Shown here piece after piece: positions 6,420 to 15,263 of a DNA stretch of 21,907 bases. Source of the DNA: Caryophanales bacterium UBA4100 (GTDB taxonomy: Bacteria; Bacillota; Bacilli; Paenibacillales; UBA4045); contig DFXU01000108.1 in assembly GCA_002383285.1 (NCBI GenBank), positions 2,239 to 24,145 of the forward strand, given 5' to 3'. The notes under the pieces are model-generated. The model had not been told where the DNA came from. It saw only the letters and a list, made by a program, of their open reading frames with translations, and made no database searches. The first letter of the stretch is position 1; each line of letters begins with the position of its first letter. The position numbers and the translations under genes were made by a program.

Positions 6420-7700
6420 CTAACGTTTTTTTAGCTGTGGAGGTGCTGCGAAGAAGGCTAGTGCTGCGCCCATGGCCCAGATGAACGAAGAGAAGACAAG
6501 CACGCCAGTATAACTGCCGAACTGATCATAAGCCCACCCGAATTGAATAGGGCCAAGGGCAGACCCTATAACTCCTGCAGCATGCGTCACACTCTGTATA
6601 CTTCCTAAATGTTGACGACCGTAATAATTCGGCCAGATGATACCCATTGGAATGTTCATGAAGCCTTGAGCAATACCCCAAGCAATAGCAAATACAATAA
6701 CCACAGAGTAGGAGTGGGCATATATAAGTAAGAGCGGGGTTGCAATGCTAATAGCAAATGTAAGACTAAGCATTCGATGAACCTTTACACGCTCAACGAT
6801 GAATCCTGATAGTAGTGAGCAGCTGAAGCTAACGAGTGGAATTAAGCTTAGTACGAATGCTGTCTCCATTCGACTAACACTTTTCTCGCCTAGAATGGAG
6901 AATATCTGGAAGGTAATTCCTGTGTTAATCATTGCCGGAATCGCACCGCATACAAGGATAAACCAGAATGCTCGTGTCCTCGTTGCTTCTGACAACGTCC
7001 AAGATCGCTCAGTGATTAGTGGAGGTTCACCGTTCTGAGGTATGCGTTCCTCCTTCACCCCGTCTGGTAACAAGCCAACATCCTCAGGTCGATTGCGCAC
7101 GAGATATAAGGCCATTGGCATAAAGAAAACAATAAGTATGATTCCCAGAATACGCCACGTTTGCTGCCAGCCGTAGTCTTCAATGAGCCAATTAATGAGC
7201 GGTGGGAAGCTGGCAGCCCCAATTAATCCGCCGAGTCCAGCAAAGCTTAAGGCACGCCCCCTATATTTAATAAACCACTGTGACACCAATGTATTAGGGA
7301 TAAGCGTCATCGAGCCCTGCCCGAAGTATCGAATCATAAAAAAACCGAAGAATAGCATAATTGGACCAGTAATAAAGCTATTGAAGAAGCATGCCAGACC
7401 AAGCATAAGAGCCGCCATGGTCATCATAAGTCTACGACCAAACCGGTCGACCAACCGTCCAATGAAGAATAGCAGTACACCTGAGGTCAGCGTGGCTATG
7501 GAATATATGAATGAAAGAGAAGTTTGGCTCATGTTAAAATCAAGCAGATAAGATTCTATGAATACAGAATTAGAGAACGTCTGGCCGGGGCCAGAGAAGA
7601 AGATGCCCATTCCGCTGACTGCAACCATCAGCCAACCGTAGAAAAAGCTAGTTTGAAATGGGAGTCGATTGACGCCTTCTTTCATCGCTTTATTGGTCAT
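6420..7700 (-). CDS. MFS transporter, oxalate/formate antiporter (OFA)-like
   Basis: A 426-residue, 12-helix major facilitator protein of the cytoplasmic membrane. The MFS motif A, GRLVDRFGRR, sits between helices 2 and 3 at about residues 81-91, and a charged central loop (RNRPEDVGLLPDG, about residues 205-217) divides the halves. The RPEDVGLLPDG signature is typical of OFA and monocarboxylate-type porters, so an organic anion such as a small carboxylate is the likely cargo; this is inference. The start is ambiguous: AGGAGG is followed after 4 bp by TTG (7706) and after 10 bp by ATG (7700), in the same frame; I use the ATG. It has the same orientation as the GH140-like gene, but that gene has its own promoter in the 150-bp gap. 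Confidence 0.85.
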   Translation of the reverse strand: MTNKAMKEGVNRLPFQTSFFYGWLMVAVSGMGIFFSGPGQTFSNSVFIESYLLDFNMSQTSLSFIYSIATLTSGVLLFFIGRLVDRFGRRLMMTMAALMLGLACFFNSFITGPIMLFFGFFMIRYFGQGSMTLIPNTLVSQWFIKYRGRALSFAGLGGLIGAASFPPLINWLIEDYGWQQTWRILGIILIVFFMPMALYLVRNRPEDVGLLPDGVKEERIPQNGEPPLITERSWTLSEATRTRAFWFILVCGAIPAMINTGITFQIFSILGEKSVSRMETAFVLSLIPLVSFSCSLLSGFIVERVKVHRMLSLTFAISIATPLLLIYAHSYSVVIVFAIAWGIAQGFMNIPMGIIWPNYYGRQHLGSIQSVTHAAGVIGSALGPIQFGWAYDQFGSYTGVLVFSSFIWAMGAALAFFAAPPQLKKR

Positions 7701-7815
7701 GTACAATTAACCTCCTGAAGCTAACAGCTAGCCTGCCGCAAATTTTAGACCATGCAATTATACTATGTCGATGATGATGTCACTAGTGAGAAAAAATTAT
7801 AGATTCTAGGTTTTT

Positions 7816-7844
7816 TTGACTTTGAGATCAGATGATGTCATTAT
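7816..7844 (+). promoter_or_regulatory. Candidate sigma-A promoter of the universal stress gene
   Basis: TTGACT (7816-7821) and CATTAT (7839-7844) are 17 bp apart, ending 35 bp before the chosen start codon. Confidence 0.5.
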
Positions 7845-7879
7845 TATTATTAAGTAAATTTGAGAGGACGGATGCATAT

Positions 7880-8299
7880 ATGTTTAAGAAGATTCTATTA
7901 GCGGCAGACGGTTCGGCACATGCGTTAAGAGCAGCAGAAAAGGCAATTGACATGGCAAAGATTGACCCCGACGCCCATGTGGTCGTATTGTATGTAGTCG
8001 ATAGTAAGACTTCAAAAGCAGACGTGCTTCGTAATTTAGATACAGAGGGAATTGCTGAGCTTCGACAACAGAAAATGCACGCCATTGAGAAGAAGGCGCA
8101 AGATGCGGGCGTGAGCTATGAAATGAAAATCATTCGCGGTGAACCAGGACCATCTATCGTAGAATACGCAAAGAATAATAACGTCGAGGTTATCTTAATT
8201 GGAAGTCGTGGGCTTAATGCACTGCAAGAATTTATGCTTGGAAGTGTAAGTCATAAGGTTGCTAAGCATGCCAAATGCCCAGTCATGATCATCAAATAA
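7880..8299 (+). CDS. Universal stress protein (UspA family)
   Basis: A 139-residue cytoplasmic single-domain Usp. It begins with the typical KKILLAADGSAHALRAAEKA block and ends with IGSRGLNALQEFMLGSVS, which fits the ATP-binding pattern G-x2-G-x9-G-S, so it should belong to the nucleotide-binding Usp type. The final KHAKCPVMIIK strand is also typical. I chose the ATG at 7880 because the family starts at this point and a GAGAGGACGG sequence precedes it. The in-frame ATG at 7832 would add 16 residues and start inside the promoter. The gene converges with a SulP permease; the two share a terminator. Confidence 0.92.
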   Translation: MFKKILLAADGSAHALRAAEKAIDMAKIDPDAHVVVLYVVDSKTSKADVLRNLDTEGIAELRQQKMHAIEKKAQDAGVSYEMKIIRGEPGPSIVEYAKNNNVEVILIGSRGLNALQEFMLGSVSHKVAKHAKCPVMIIK

Positions 8300-8303
8300 A
8301 TGC

Positions 8304-8357
8304 AACAAAAAAACCGATCACAGGCTATATTGCCTAGTGATCGGTTTTTTTTGTTGG
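8304..8357. terminator. Bidirectional terminator between usp and sulP
   Basis: CCGATCAC-a-GGC (8314-8324) pairs with GCC-ta-GTGATCGG (8332-8344), flanked by an A-run on the left and a T-run on the right that also pair. It therefore ends both the plus-strand Usp transcript and the minus-strand SulP transcript. Confidence 0.92.
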
Positions 8358-8358
8358 T

Positions 8359-9810
8359 TTAGTGACCGGAGGGAGAGGATAGCCCGATTTGATCAACTAT
8401 TTTTCTGCTTTCATCGTTTAATCCAACGATGCTCACCTTTTTGTTGGTTTGTTTATATCGATAGATTACCTTTGCTATTGCTGTTACCGCTGAATGATCC
8501 CAGACATGGGATGATTGAAAGTCGATAACGATGTGGTCAGGATCGTTATTAAAGTCGAACAATTCTATGAAATGTGACATCGTTCCAAAGAACAGCTGGC
8601 CGGATATTCGGTATTTTTTGGTTTCATTTTCCGTGCTGGTTGATGCTCTCAGCCGTGACATCTTCCATCCGAATATAATGGCACTCATCACGACACCTGC
8701 AAGAACACCTCTCGCTAAATCGTGGGTATATACAACAATCGTTACCGTAGTAATCATAACAAGGCTGTCCGCGAATGGAATTCTTCTTAAATCTCGTAAG
8801 GATTGCCAGTCGAATGTTCCGATTGACACCATGATCATTACGCCTACTAGTGCGGCCATGGGTATTTGTTTGACAACATCCCCCAACACAATAATAAGGA
8901 ACAGTAGGAATGTACCGGCAACCATAGCAGATAAACGACCTCTTCCGCCAGATTTCACATTAATAACGGATTGTCCAATCATTGCACAGCCTGCCATTCC
9001 TCCGAAGAATCCAGTTATCGTGTTAGCGATACCTTGACCTCTAATTTCTTTGTTCTTATTGCTCTTGGTTTCTGTCATTTCATCCACGATCGTTGCGGTT
9101 AGGAGCGATTCCAATACACCTACTATGGCCAATGTTATGGAAGTAGGGAGAATAATCCACAGTGTCTCCAAGGATAATTCTATACCCGGTAGATGGAAGA
9201 AAGGTAACTGACGAGAAATATTACCCATATCTCCTACTGTACTCATATTGATGCCAGAGAAGATAACGATAGCAGTAATCACTACGATGGCAACAAGTGC
9301 GGAGGGAACCGCTTTGGTAATCCGTGGTAATAAATAAATGATAGCTAAAGTTGCAGCAACCATAACATACATAAGCCAGGACTCACCTACAAATTGGGGT
9401 AATTGAGCCATGAATATGAGTATAGCCAATGCATTAACAAATCCAATCATGACGGAATGGGGGATAAAGGTAATGTACTTGCCAAACTTTAATACACCCA
9501 TAATGATTTGGATAATACCAGTTAATACGGTAGCGGCGAACAAATATTCGACACCATGATTAGCAACTAAGGTAACCATGAGCAAGGCCATAGCTCCTGT
9601 GGCAGCAGAAATCATCCCTGGTCTTCCGCCAACAATAGATATAATAACAGCAATACAGAATGAAGCGTACAGCCCGACCATGGGATCCACCCCAGCAATG
9701 ATGGAGAAAGCAATTGCCTCGGGTATTAGCGCGAAAGCTACCGTCATACCTGCTAATACGTCCATTCTAACATTTGAAAACCATGAGCGCTTGAGTTGTT
9801 GTAAATTCAA
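8359..9810 (-). CDS. SulP-family anion permease with C-terminal STAS domain
   Basis: A 483-residue integral membrane transporter. The N-terminal block MDVLAGMTVAFALIPEAIAFSIIAG (about residues 16-40) is the SulP family signature, and about 10-12 hydrophobic segments run to about residue 375. The STAS regulatory domain occupies about 395-483 (DHIVIDFQSSHVWDHSAVTAI segment). SulP proteins move sulfate, bicarbonate, molybdate or dicarboxylates, often with Na+ or H+; the substrate here is not determinable. I keep the TTG start at 9810 because AAAGGAG lies 7 bp upstream. The first in-frame ATG would remove the first 15 residues and has no clear site. Convergent with the Usp gene. Confidence 0.9.
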   Translation of the reverse strand: MNLQQLKRSWFSNVRMDVLAGMTVAFALIPEAIAFSIIAGVDPMVGLYASFCIAVIISIVGGRPGMISAATGAMALLMVTLVANHGVEYLFAATVLTGIIQIIMGVLKFGKYITFIPHSVMIGFVNALAILIFMAQLPQFVGESWLMYVMVAATLAIIYLLPRITKAVPSALVAIVVITAIVIFSGINMSTVGDMGNISRQLPFFHLPGIELSLETLWIILPTSITLAIVGVLESLLTATIVDEMTETKSNKNKEIRGQGIANTITGFFGGMAGCAMIGQSVINVKSGGRGRLSAMVAGTFLLFLIIVLGDVVKQIPMAALVGVMIMVSIGTFDWQSLRDLRRIPFADSLVMITTVTIVVYTHDLARGVLAGVVMSAIIFGWKMSRLRASTSTENETKKYRISGQLFFGTMSHFIELFDFNNDPDHIVIDFQSSHVWDHSAVTAIAKVIYRYKQTNKKVSIVGLNDESRKIVDQIGLSSPSGH

Positions 9811-9967
9811 TTTCCTACTCCTTTACTATGTTTTTTTGAGTTTCCCCTCTCAGGAAATTCATTATCCGTTGCACACAAGATATAATTATACACAAATTAG
9901 ATCTTAATAAGTAGTAGGAATTTGAATTGACTAGCAGTTCTTCTTTCATATATTCTTCCCTAACAAT

Positions 9968-10007
9968 AATCTTAATAATGGATAATGAATCTTGATAATG
10001 GATAACT
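9968..10007 (+). promoter_or_regulatory. Tandem 20-bp direct repeat upstream of the AraC-type regulator
   Basis: AATCTTAATAATGGATAATG (9968-9987) and AATCTTGATAATGGATAACT (9988-10007) match at 17 of 20 positions and abut exactly, so the boxes lie on the same helix face. They end 19 bp before the candidate -35 box. A partial box, ATCTTAATAA, lies at 9901-9910. The same ATCTTGA core recurs upstream of the binding-protein gene. Confidence 0.75.
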
Positions 10008-10026
10008 AGAATACAGCAATCGTGAA

Positions 10027-10055
10027 TTGTTGTAATGAAAATCCTAGACTATAAT
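10027..10055 (+). promoter_or_regulatory. Candidate promoter of the AraC-type regulator
   Basis: A perfect -10 box TATAAT (10050-10055) lies 17 bp downstream of a weak -35, TTGTTG (10027-10032). A poor -35 next to tandem activator-like boxes fits an activated promoter. Confidence 0.5.
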
Positions 10056-10096
10056 TAATGTTCATAGGCTTTAATGCTTATTGAAGGGATGGTCAT

Positions 10097-12463
10097 ATGG
10101 ACAGATGGAATAGGACATGGAAAGAAACAAGTCGTCGCAGAAGAAGTGTTTTCGTCACTCTACTTGTATCTTATCTCATTATCTTCTTAATTCCTGTCAT
10201 TATTGGAAGTGTCGTTTATATGAAGATCGAACAGATCATGATTCATAATGCCTATCGTTCGAATTCCGCAATACTTGAACAAATCAAGCACATTATGAAT
10301 AGCCAGACGCAAGAAATTGATTACCTCATGAAGCAAATTGCCTTCAGTCCTAGACAGCAGGTGCTCATGCAGAAGGGGAATACGCAGACATCCTCCAAGG
10401 ATCAATATGCATCTATTGAGTATATGAGGGAATTGTCTAGATTTGGTCCATATAACTCCTCGTTCTATGACTACTATGTTTACTTTGCCAAAAGCGATAC
10501 GATCCTCACACCTACAATGAAGACAGATTCATATACGTTCTTCAATCAAATTTATACGTACACAGATATGACCTATGAACAGTATAAGAATGATATTCTA
10601 CTTGGTTATCATTATAATTCTTATGTACCCACCCAAATAACGACAAGTAATATTAAACAAGAATCCATTGTAACTTATGCTCACTCACTACCGGTCGGTG
10701 AACCGACCAATATACAAGGAAGCTTGATTATTCTCATAAATGAACAGCAATTTCGAAATGTTCTTGAGGGAGTCGAAGGTCTTCATGACGGAACGGTCTA
10801 TATTCTCAATCAAGAGAAGAATATCATAATGGGTCCGAACGATGGGAGGAACTGGAGTGACTCGTATAAGCAGCATTTAAATAAACAAGATGGCGAATTT
10901 CTTCATCAAGAGGAAGGTGAAGAACGTTTCGTTGCGTATACGACCTCTGAGGGGAATGGGTGGACCTATCTTTCGGTATTTCCCAAAAAAGTTGTTCTCA
11001 TACAAGTAAACTCAGTGAAAAAGTGGAGCATAATAACGGTATTGGCTTGTCTAATTGCTGGGATTCTGATTTCTATCTATATGACACGTAAGCAATATGG
11101 CCCGATTCGGGATGTTGTTCACATGATTGTCCGGGGAAGATCTGCCAATGAAATCGATAAGTATAATGAGTTGAAATTAATTAAAGATACGGTTGAATCG
11201 TTATTCGGAACTGAGCATCAGCTAAAGAATAGGCTGTCTCAACAGCTTCCCATTATTCGAGCAGAATTCCTATCCCGACTCGTGCGTGGGCAGGTGGATA
11301 CCCAATCGATAACCAAGGATGATATGGAATTTATGGGTGTTTATTTTGACTACGAGAATTTCGCTGTAGTTATCGTAAATATCGATGAAGCTTCGCGATT
11401 TATGAAAGACGATACGGAGCGAGAATGGGCGTTGATCCGCTTCATCCTGACTAATCTTAGTAATGAAATGCTAGACGAAAGTGGTTATGTCCTAGAATTA
11501 GAGAAGAACAGAATCGTAGTTCTAATCAATGTGGACGGACAAGCTAATGGATTCGATAAACAGGTTACTGCCTTCATTCATCAGCTAATGGAAGTCATGA
11601 AAGAACGATTTGAAACCTGGATTACAGTTGGGGTAAGCGCTCAACATGCTGGAATAGATACCATAGTGGAATGCTATGATGAAGCGATCGTGGCGATCAG
11701 CTATAAGATGGTACAAGGGTCAGACTCTATTCTCTACTATGATGAAGTAAGCAATCTGGAAACCAAATCGTATCATTATCCGATGGATTTGGAGGTTCAA
11801 TTGACAAATTATATGAAGAATGGCGATGCAGATAATGTGGAAAGACTGCTAGACAAGATTTATCAGATCAACTTTACACCCAACCCTCTGTCTCCGGACA
11901 TGGGACATTGGCTGTTCTTGGATTTACAGAGCACTATACTAAAGATATTAAATACACAGCGAATGGATTACAAGGACTTCTTCCCAAGTGATAGTGACCC
12001 AATGAAGTACAATGCCGAGACTGCAACTGCTCTGCAGATGTTTGGACGGATAAAGAAGATGTATATGGACGTTTGTAGCTTAATTAAAGAGGATCGTACG
12101 GACCATCACGATCTCTTGTACAAGAAGCTTACTGATTTTATCGAAGCACATTATTATGATAACAATCTAGGGTTGACGATGATAGCTGATTACCTCGGAC
12201 TGAATTCAATTTATGTCTCTGCTTTCTTTAAGAAGTATAGTGGCGAGAACATGACTGACTTTATAACCCGAATTCGTATTGAACATACAAAACGGTTGCT
12301 CGCTGAGGATATGACAATCAATGAGATAGCCTTACAAGTGGGCTACTCGAATAACATTGTATTAACCAAGGTATTTAAGAAAATCGAGGGAGTTACGCCA
12401 GGGAGATTTCGAGAACAGCTACGGAATAATCAAGGGAACCAAGGTGAAATAGACAAAGCTTAA
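10097..12463 (+). CDS. Membrane-spanning AraC/XylS-type transcriptional regulator
   Basis: A 788-residue one-component sensor-regulator. A basic N-terminus precedes helix 1 (about residues 18-42). A large extracytoplasmic sensory region of Cache-like length (about 43-308) follows, then helix 2 (about 311-332), a cytoplasmic linker of about 340 residues, and a C-terminal AraC DNA-binding domain (about 677-778) with both helix-turn-helix units: LTMIADYLGLNSIYVSAFFK and MTINEIALQVGYSNNIVLTK. Such proteins are frequent in Paenibacillus next to LplABC-type sugar ABC genes. An extracellular ligand presumably changes DNA binding directly, without a phosphorelay. The ATG at 10097 follows AAGGGATGG. 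The gene ends 13 bp before a second set of ATCTTGA boxes, which fits control of the adjacent ABC operon and of itself. Confidence 0.88.
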   Translation: MDRWNRTWKETSRRRRSVFVTLLVSYLIIFLIPVIIGSVVYMKIEQIMIHNAYRSNSAILEQIKHIMNSQTQEIDYLMKQIAFSPRQQVLMQKGNTQTSSKDQYASIEYMRELSRFGPYNSSFYDYYVYFAKSDTILTPTMKTDSYTFFNQIYTYTDMTYEQYKNDILLGYHYNSYVPTQITTSNIKQESIVTYAHSLPVGEPTNIQGSLIILINEQQFRNVLEGVEGLHDGTVYILNQEKNIIMGPNDGRNWSDSYKQHLNKQDGEFLHQEEGEERFVAYTTSEGNGWTYLSVFPKKVVLIQVNSVKKWSIITVLACLIAGILISIYMTRKQYGPIRDVVHMIVRGRSANEIDKYNELKLIKDTVESLFGTEHQLKNRLSQQLPIIRAEFLSRLVRGQVDTQSITKDDMEFMGVYFDYENFAVVIVNIDEASRFMKDDTEREWALIRFILTNLSNEMLDESGYVLELEKNRIVVLINVDGQANGFDKQVTAFIHQLMEVMKERFETWITVGVSAQHAGIDTIVECYDEAIVAISYKMVQGSDSILYYDEVSNLETKSYHYPMDLEVQLTNYMKNGDADNVERLLDKIYQINFTPNPLSPDMGHWLFLDLQSTILKILNTQRMDYKDFFPSDSDPMKYNAETATALQMFGRIKKMYMDVCSLIKEDRTDHHDLLYKKLTDFIEAHYYDNNLGLTMIADYLGLNSIYVSAFFKKYSGENMTDFITRIRIEHTKRLLAEDMTINEIALQVGYSNNIVLTKVFKKIEGVTPGRFREQLRNNQGNQGEIDKA

Positions 12464-12476
12464 TATGGGTTTATTC

Positions 12477-12561
12477 ATCTTGAACATGGAATATAGATAA
12501 TCTTGAACTGGATTTACTCATCTTGATAACACATTATATCCACCAAGCTGTATTCATCTTA
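12477..12561 (+). promoter_or_regulatory. ATCTTGA box array upstream of the ABC operon
   Basis: Exact ATCTTGA cores lie at 12477-12483, 12500-12506 and 12520-12526 (spacings 23 and 20 bp), and a partial ATCTTA at 12556-12561. The first two continue ...ACATGGA and ...ACTGGAT, resembling the ...TAATGGAT of the boxes near 9970-10007. The last box occupies the place of a -35 element relative to TATATT at 12578. Confidence 0.7.
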
Positions 12562-12566
12562 CAGTT

Positions 12567-12593
12567 GTTGTGAGAGATATATTCTCTTACAAC
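12567..12593. promoter_or_regulatory. 27-bp palindrome centred on a TATATT -10-like box
   Basis: GTTGTGAGAGA (12567-12577) and TCTCTTACAAC (12583-12593) are inverted repeats with a single non-identity that still gives a G-T pair, separated by TATAT. TATATT (12578-12583) is the best -10 candidate. If transcription starts upstream, the same sequence would be a leader hairpin ending just before the ribosome binding site. Confidence 0.65.
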
Positions 12594-12615
12594 TTTGAAG
12601 GGGGTTAACGTTTTG

Positions 12616-14259
12616 ATGAAGACAAGGTGGGACAAAGGATTAACGGTGGTGCTTATATCTGTTCTAATCGCGATGCTGCTCGCAGGCTGTGCAGATAATG
12701 ATACACCAGAGAAGAACGCGAATACTCCAGGTGAGACAAGCTCCAATAATACTCCTGTAGGTGAGGTAGGTTATCCAGCTGTGATGTCTTATTGGGTTGG
12801 TATGGATGGAGATTCAGCAGCAACGTTATCTAACTTTAACGAAGTAGGCGCTTATAAGGAATTAGAAAAGATCACAGGTACTAAAGTGGAATTCAAGCAT
12901 CCTGGTGGTGACAGCGCTCAGGTTACGGAACAATTCAATCTAATGGTTGCATCAGGAAATTTACCAGATGTTATTCAGACCAACTGGTTAACTGTGCCAA
13001 GGGGTCCACAGAATGCGATTAAAGAAGGCACGATCATCCGATTAAATGAATTAATCGAAGAGCATGCACCTAATTTCAATAAATTCCTAGCGGACAATCC
13101 AGACATTGCAAATATGATCAAAACAGATGGAGGGGATATCTACTCATTCCCATTCATACGTCAGGATGACAAAATAAAAATTTACTATGGCCCTATGATG
13201 AGAATGGATTGGCTGATAAAGCTCAACCTTAAGCCACCGACCACGATAGACGAGTGGGAAACTGTTCTATCGGCATTCCTGAATGAAGATCCGAATGGCA
13301 ATAATCAGAAGGATGAGGTTCCATTCTTATTCAGTGCTGGTGAAGTGCGTAATGAAGCTCTAAATCAATTGATTGGTGCATGGGGTATTATGGCCAAGTT
13401 CTATCAAGAGGATGGTGTTGTCAAGTACGGTGAAATTCAACCTGAGTATCAACAATTCTTAACAACGATGACAAGCTGGTATGAAAAAGGTTTGATCGAC
13501 CCTGATTTTGCGGCTGTAGATGGAAAACTGAAGGATGCAAAAGTAACTGGACATACGCTTGGAGCCTTCTATGGATTTGCAAGCGGTAGTATTGGTAAAT
13601 ATCTGGATCTGGTTAAAGACCATCCGACATTCGATCTAGTTCCACTAGCAAATCCTTCATTGATAAAAGGAGAGAATTCAGCAGCTGGACAGATTAGTCC
13701 ATCGTACCCAGGTGAGCATGGTGCGGCCATTACTTCAGCAGCTAAGAATCCAGCTGAAATTGTAAAATGGCTAGATCTAGGCTATAGCGAAGAAGGTAGT
13801 ATGCTATTTAACTTCGGTATCAAGGGTGAAAGCTACGAGGTCGTAGACGGTGCACCTCAATATACGGAGCAAATTACGAAAAACCCTGATGGCTTGGCCT
13901 TTAAACAAGCTCAAGCTCAATATATGCGAACTCACTTTGGTGGACCATTCGTGCAGGATGTTCAATCCTTCCTCCAGCAGATGAAATATCCACAGCAGCT
14001 TGCTGCGCTTGATGCTTGGGGTAAAGCTGAGAATAAGATACAGCTTCCTCCGATGACATTAACCTCTGAAGAGAGTAGTAAATTGGCTTCAATCATGAAT
14101 GATATCAATACTTACTCAGATGAGATGGTAGTTAAATTTATTATGGGCGTGGAGCCATTAGATAGCTTCCCAGCTTATATCGACAATTTGAAGAGTATTG
14201 GCATTGAAGAAGCTGTTGCCATACAGCAAGCGGCTCTTGATCGTTACTTAAAACGTTAA
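12616..14259 (+). CDS. Lipoprotein substrate-binding protein, LplA-type (family 1)
   Basis: A 547-residue extracellular solute-binding lipoprotein. The signal peptide has basic residues, a hydrophobic core and the lipobox LLAG-C25, so it is lipidated at Cys25 and tethered outside the membrane. A low-complexity Asn/Thr/Ser-rich linker (about 26-50) precedes the binding domain, which carries motifs usual for these large family-1 proteins, e.g. YKELEKITGTKVEF near the start and a DPNGNNQKDEVPF loop, often a Ca2+-binding-like turn. The size and linkage to two permeases match LplA-type sugar systems of Paenibacillus. AAGGGGG lies 11 bp before the ATG at 12616; the TTG at 12613 is equally possible, and the TTG at 12595 overlaps the ribosome binding site and is unlikely. 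A hairpin separates it from the permease genes. Confidence 0.9.
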   Translation: MKTRWDKGLTVVLISVLIAMLLAGCADNDTPEKNANTPGETSSNNTPVGEVGYPAVMSYWVGMDGDSAATLSNFNEVGAYKELEKITGTKVEFKHPGGDSAQVTEQFNLMVASGNLPDVIQTNWLTVPRGPQNAIKEGTIIRLNELIEEHAPNFNKFLADNPDIANMIKTDGGDIYSFPFIRQDDKIKIYYGPMMRMDWLIKLNLKPPTTIDEWETVLSAFLNEDPNGNNQKDEVPFLFSAGEVRNEALNQLIGAWGIMAKFYQEDGVVKYGEIQPEYQQFLTTMTSWYEKGLIDPDFAAVDGKLKDAKVTGHTLGAFYGFASGSIGKYLDLVKDHPTFDLVPLANPSLIKGENSAAGQISPSYPGEHGAAITSAAKNPAEIVKWLDLGYSEEGSMLFNFGIKGESYEVVDGAPQYTEQITKNPDGLAFKQAQAQYMRTHFGGPFVQDVQSFLQQMKYPQQLAALDAWGKAENKIQLPPMTLTSEESSKLASIMNDINTYSDEMVVKFIMGVEPLDSFPAYIDNLKSIGIEEAVAIQQAALDRYLKR

Positions 14260-14286
14260 ATTCTAATAATAAGAATGTGAATCTCG

Positions 14287-14320
14287 GAAAGCCGGTATGC
14301 ATGTTCCGGCTTTCTTTCTC
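14287..14320 (+). terminator. Intercistronic hairpin after the binding-protein gene
   Basis: GAAAGCCGG (14287-14295) and CCGGCTTTC (14306-14314) form a perfect 9-bp stem with a 10-nt loop, followed by TTTCTC. The interrupted T-run suggests partial termination or 3'-end protection, which would give more binding protein than permease, as known for other binding-protein-dependent operons. Confidence 0.75.
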
Positions 14321-14335
14321 TTAAGGAGGGCACTT

Positions 14336-15250
14336 ATGACATCATTTTTCTATAGATTGGGCAAGGATTTAAGTAGGAATAATATTATATATATGATGCT
14401 TCTTCCTGTGATCGCGTATTATGCGATATTCCAATATGGTCCAATGTACGGTCTACAAATCGCATTTAAGGATTTCATTCCTTCGAAAGGTTTTCTAGGA
14501 AGTCCATGGGTGGGAATTAAGCACTTTGAAGACTTCTTCGGCAGTATCTTCTTCTGGAGGATATTGGGTAATACTCTATTATTAAGCTTGTATAGTCTTA
14601 TATTCTTCTTCCCGGCAGGAATTATATTAGCGCTGCTATTGAATGAATTGCGAAGTAATAAATTGAAGAGAGCCGTACAAACGATTTCGTATATGCCTCA
14701 CTTTATATCCTTGGTAGTTATTGTTGGAATTATGTTTGATTTCCTAGCCAGAGACGGATTAATCAATAACATGATGGCCTTTTTCAACGTAGATCCCATA
14801 CCCTTCATGCGTTCAGCGGAATGGTTCAGATTCTTATATATCTCATCGGAGGTGTGGCAGAACATCGGCTGGAGCTCTATCATATATTTGGCAGCTGTTA
14901 GTAACGTTAACCCTACCATATATGAAGCTGCTCATATTGATGGAGCTAATCGATGGAAGCAGTTGTGGCACGTCACTATACCCGGGATTATGCCTACAGT
15001 CACCATCATGTTAATTTTATTTATTGGAAAATTTATGTCAGTTGGCTTTGAGAAGATCATCCTGATGTATAACCCGATCATCTATGAAACGTCAGATGTG
15101 ATTCAAACCTATGTGTATCGAAAGGGTATTCTAGAAGCTAACTTCAGCTATAGTGCGGCTGTTGGGCTCTTTAATGCTGTAATCAGCTTCGCCCTGCTGA
15201 TATTGGCCAATGCCATTGCCAAGAAGCTAGGGGAAACCAAATTATGGTGA
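14336..15250 (+). CDS. Sugar ABC transporter permease, LplB-type
   Basis: A 304-residue inner permease subunit with six predicted transmembrane helices. The EAA loop, EAAHIDGANRWKQLWHVTIP at about residues 197-216, is the contact site for the ATPase. The YGPMYGLQIAFKDF segment near the N-terminus is characteristic of the LplB group. I chose the ATG at 14336 because AAGGAGG precedes it by 6-7 bp; a longer frame from 14297 would begin inside the intercistronic hairpin. The gene is followed after 13 bp by the second permease, so both are cotranscribed. Confidence 0.93.
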   Translation: MTSFFYRLGKDLSRNNIIYMMLLPVIAYYAIFQYGPMYGLQIAFKDFIPSKGFLGSPWVGIKHFEDFFGSIFFWRILGNTLLLSLYSLIFFFPAGIILALLLNELRSNKLKRAVQTISYMPHFISLVVIVGIMFDFLARDGLINNMMAFFNVDPIPFMRSAEWFRFLYISSEVWQNIGWSSIIYLAAVSNVNPTIYEAAHIDGANRWKQLWHVTIPGIMPTVTIMLILFIGKFMSVGFEKIILMYNPIIYETSDVIQTYVYRKGILEANFSYSAAVGLFNAVISFALLILANAIAKKLGETKLW

Positions 15251-15263
15251 GGAGGAGAACGTT

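Noticed and set aside
8531..9037. 168-residue plus-strand frame opposite the SulP gene
   Set aside because: It is a shadow of the SulP coding sequence; the minus-strand product has clear family motifs and this one has none.
12464..12615. CcpA cre site upstream of the ABC operon
   Set aside because: The palindrome there does not contain the CG centre or the TGnAAnCG pattern of cre sites.
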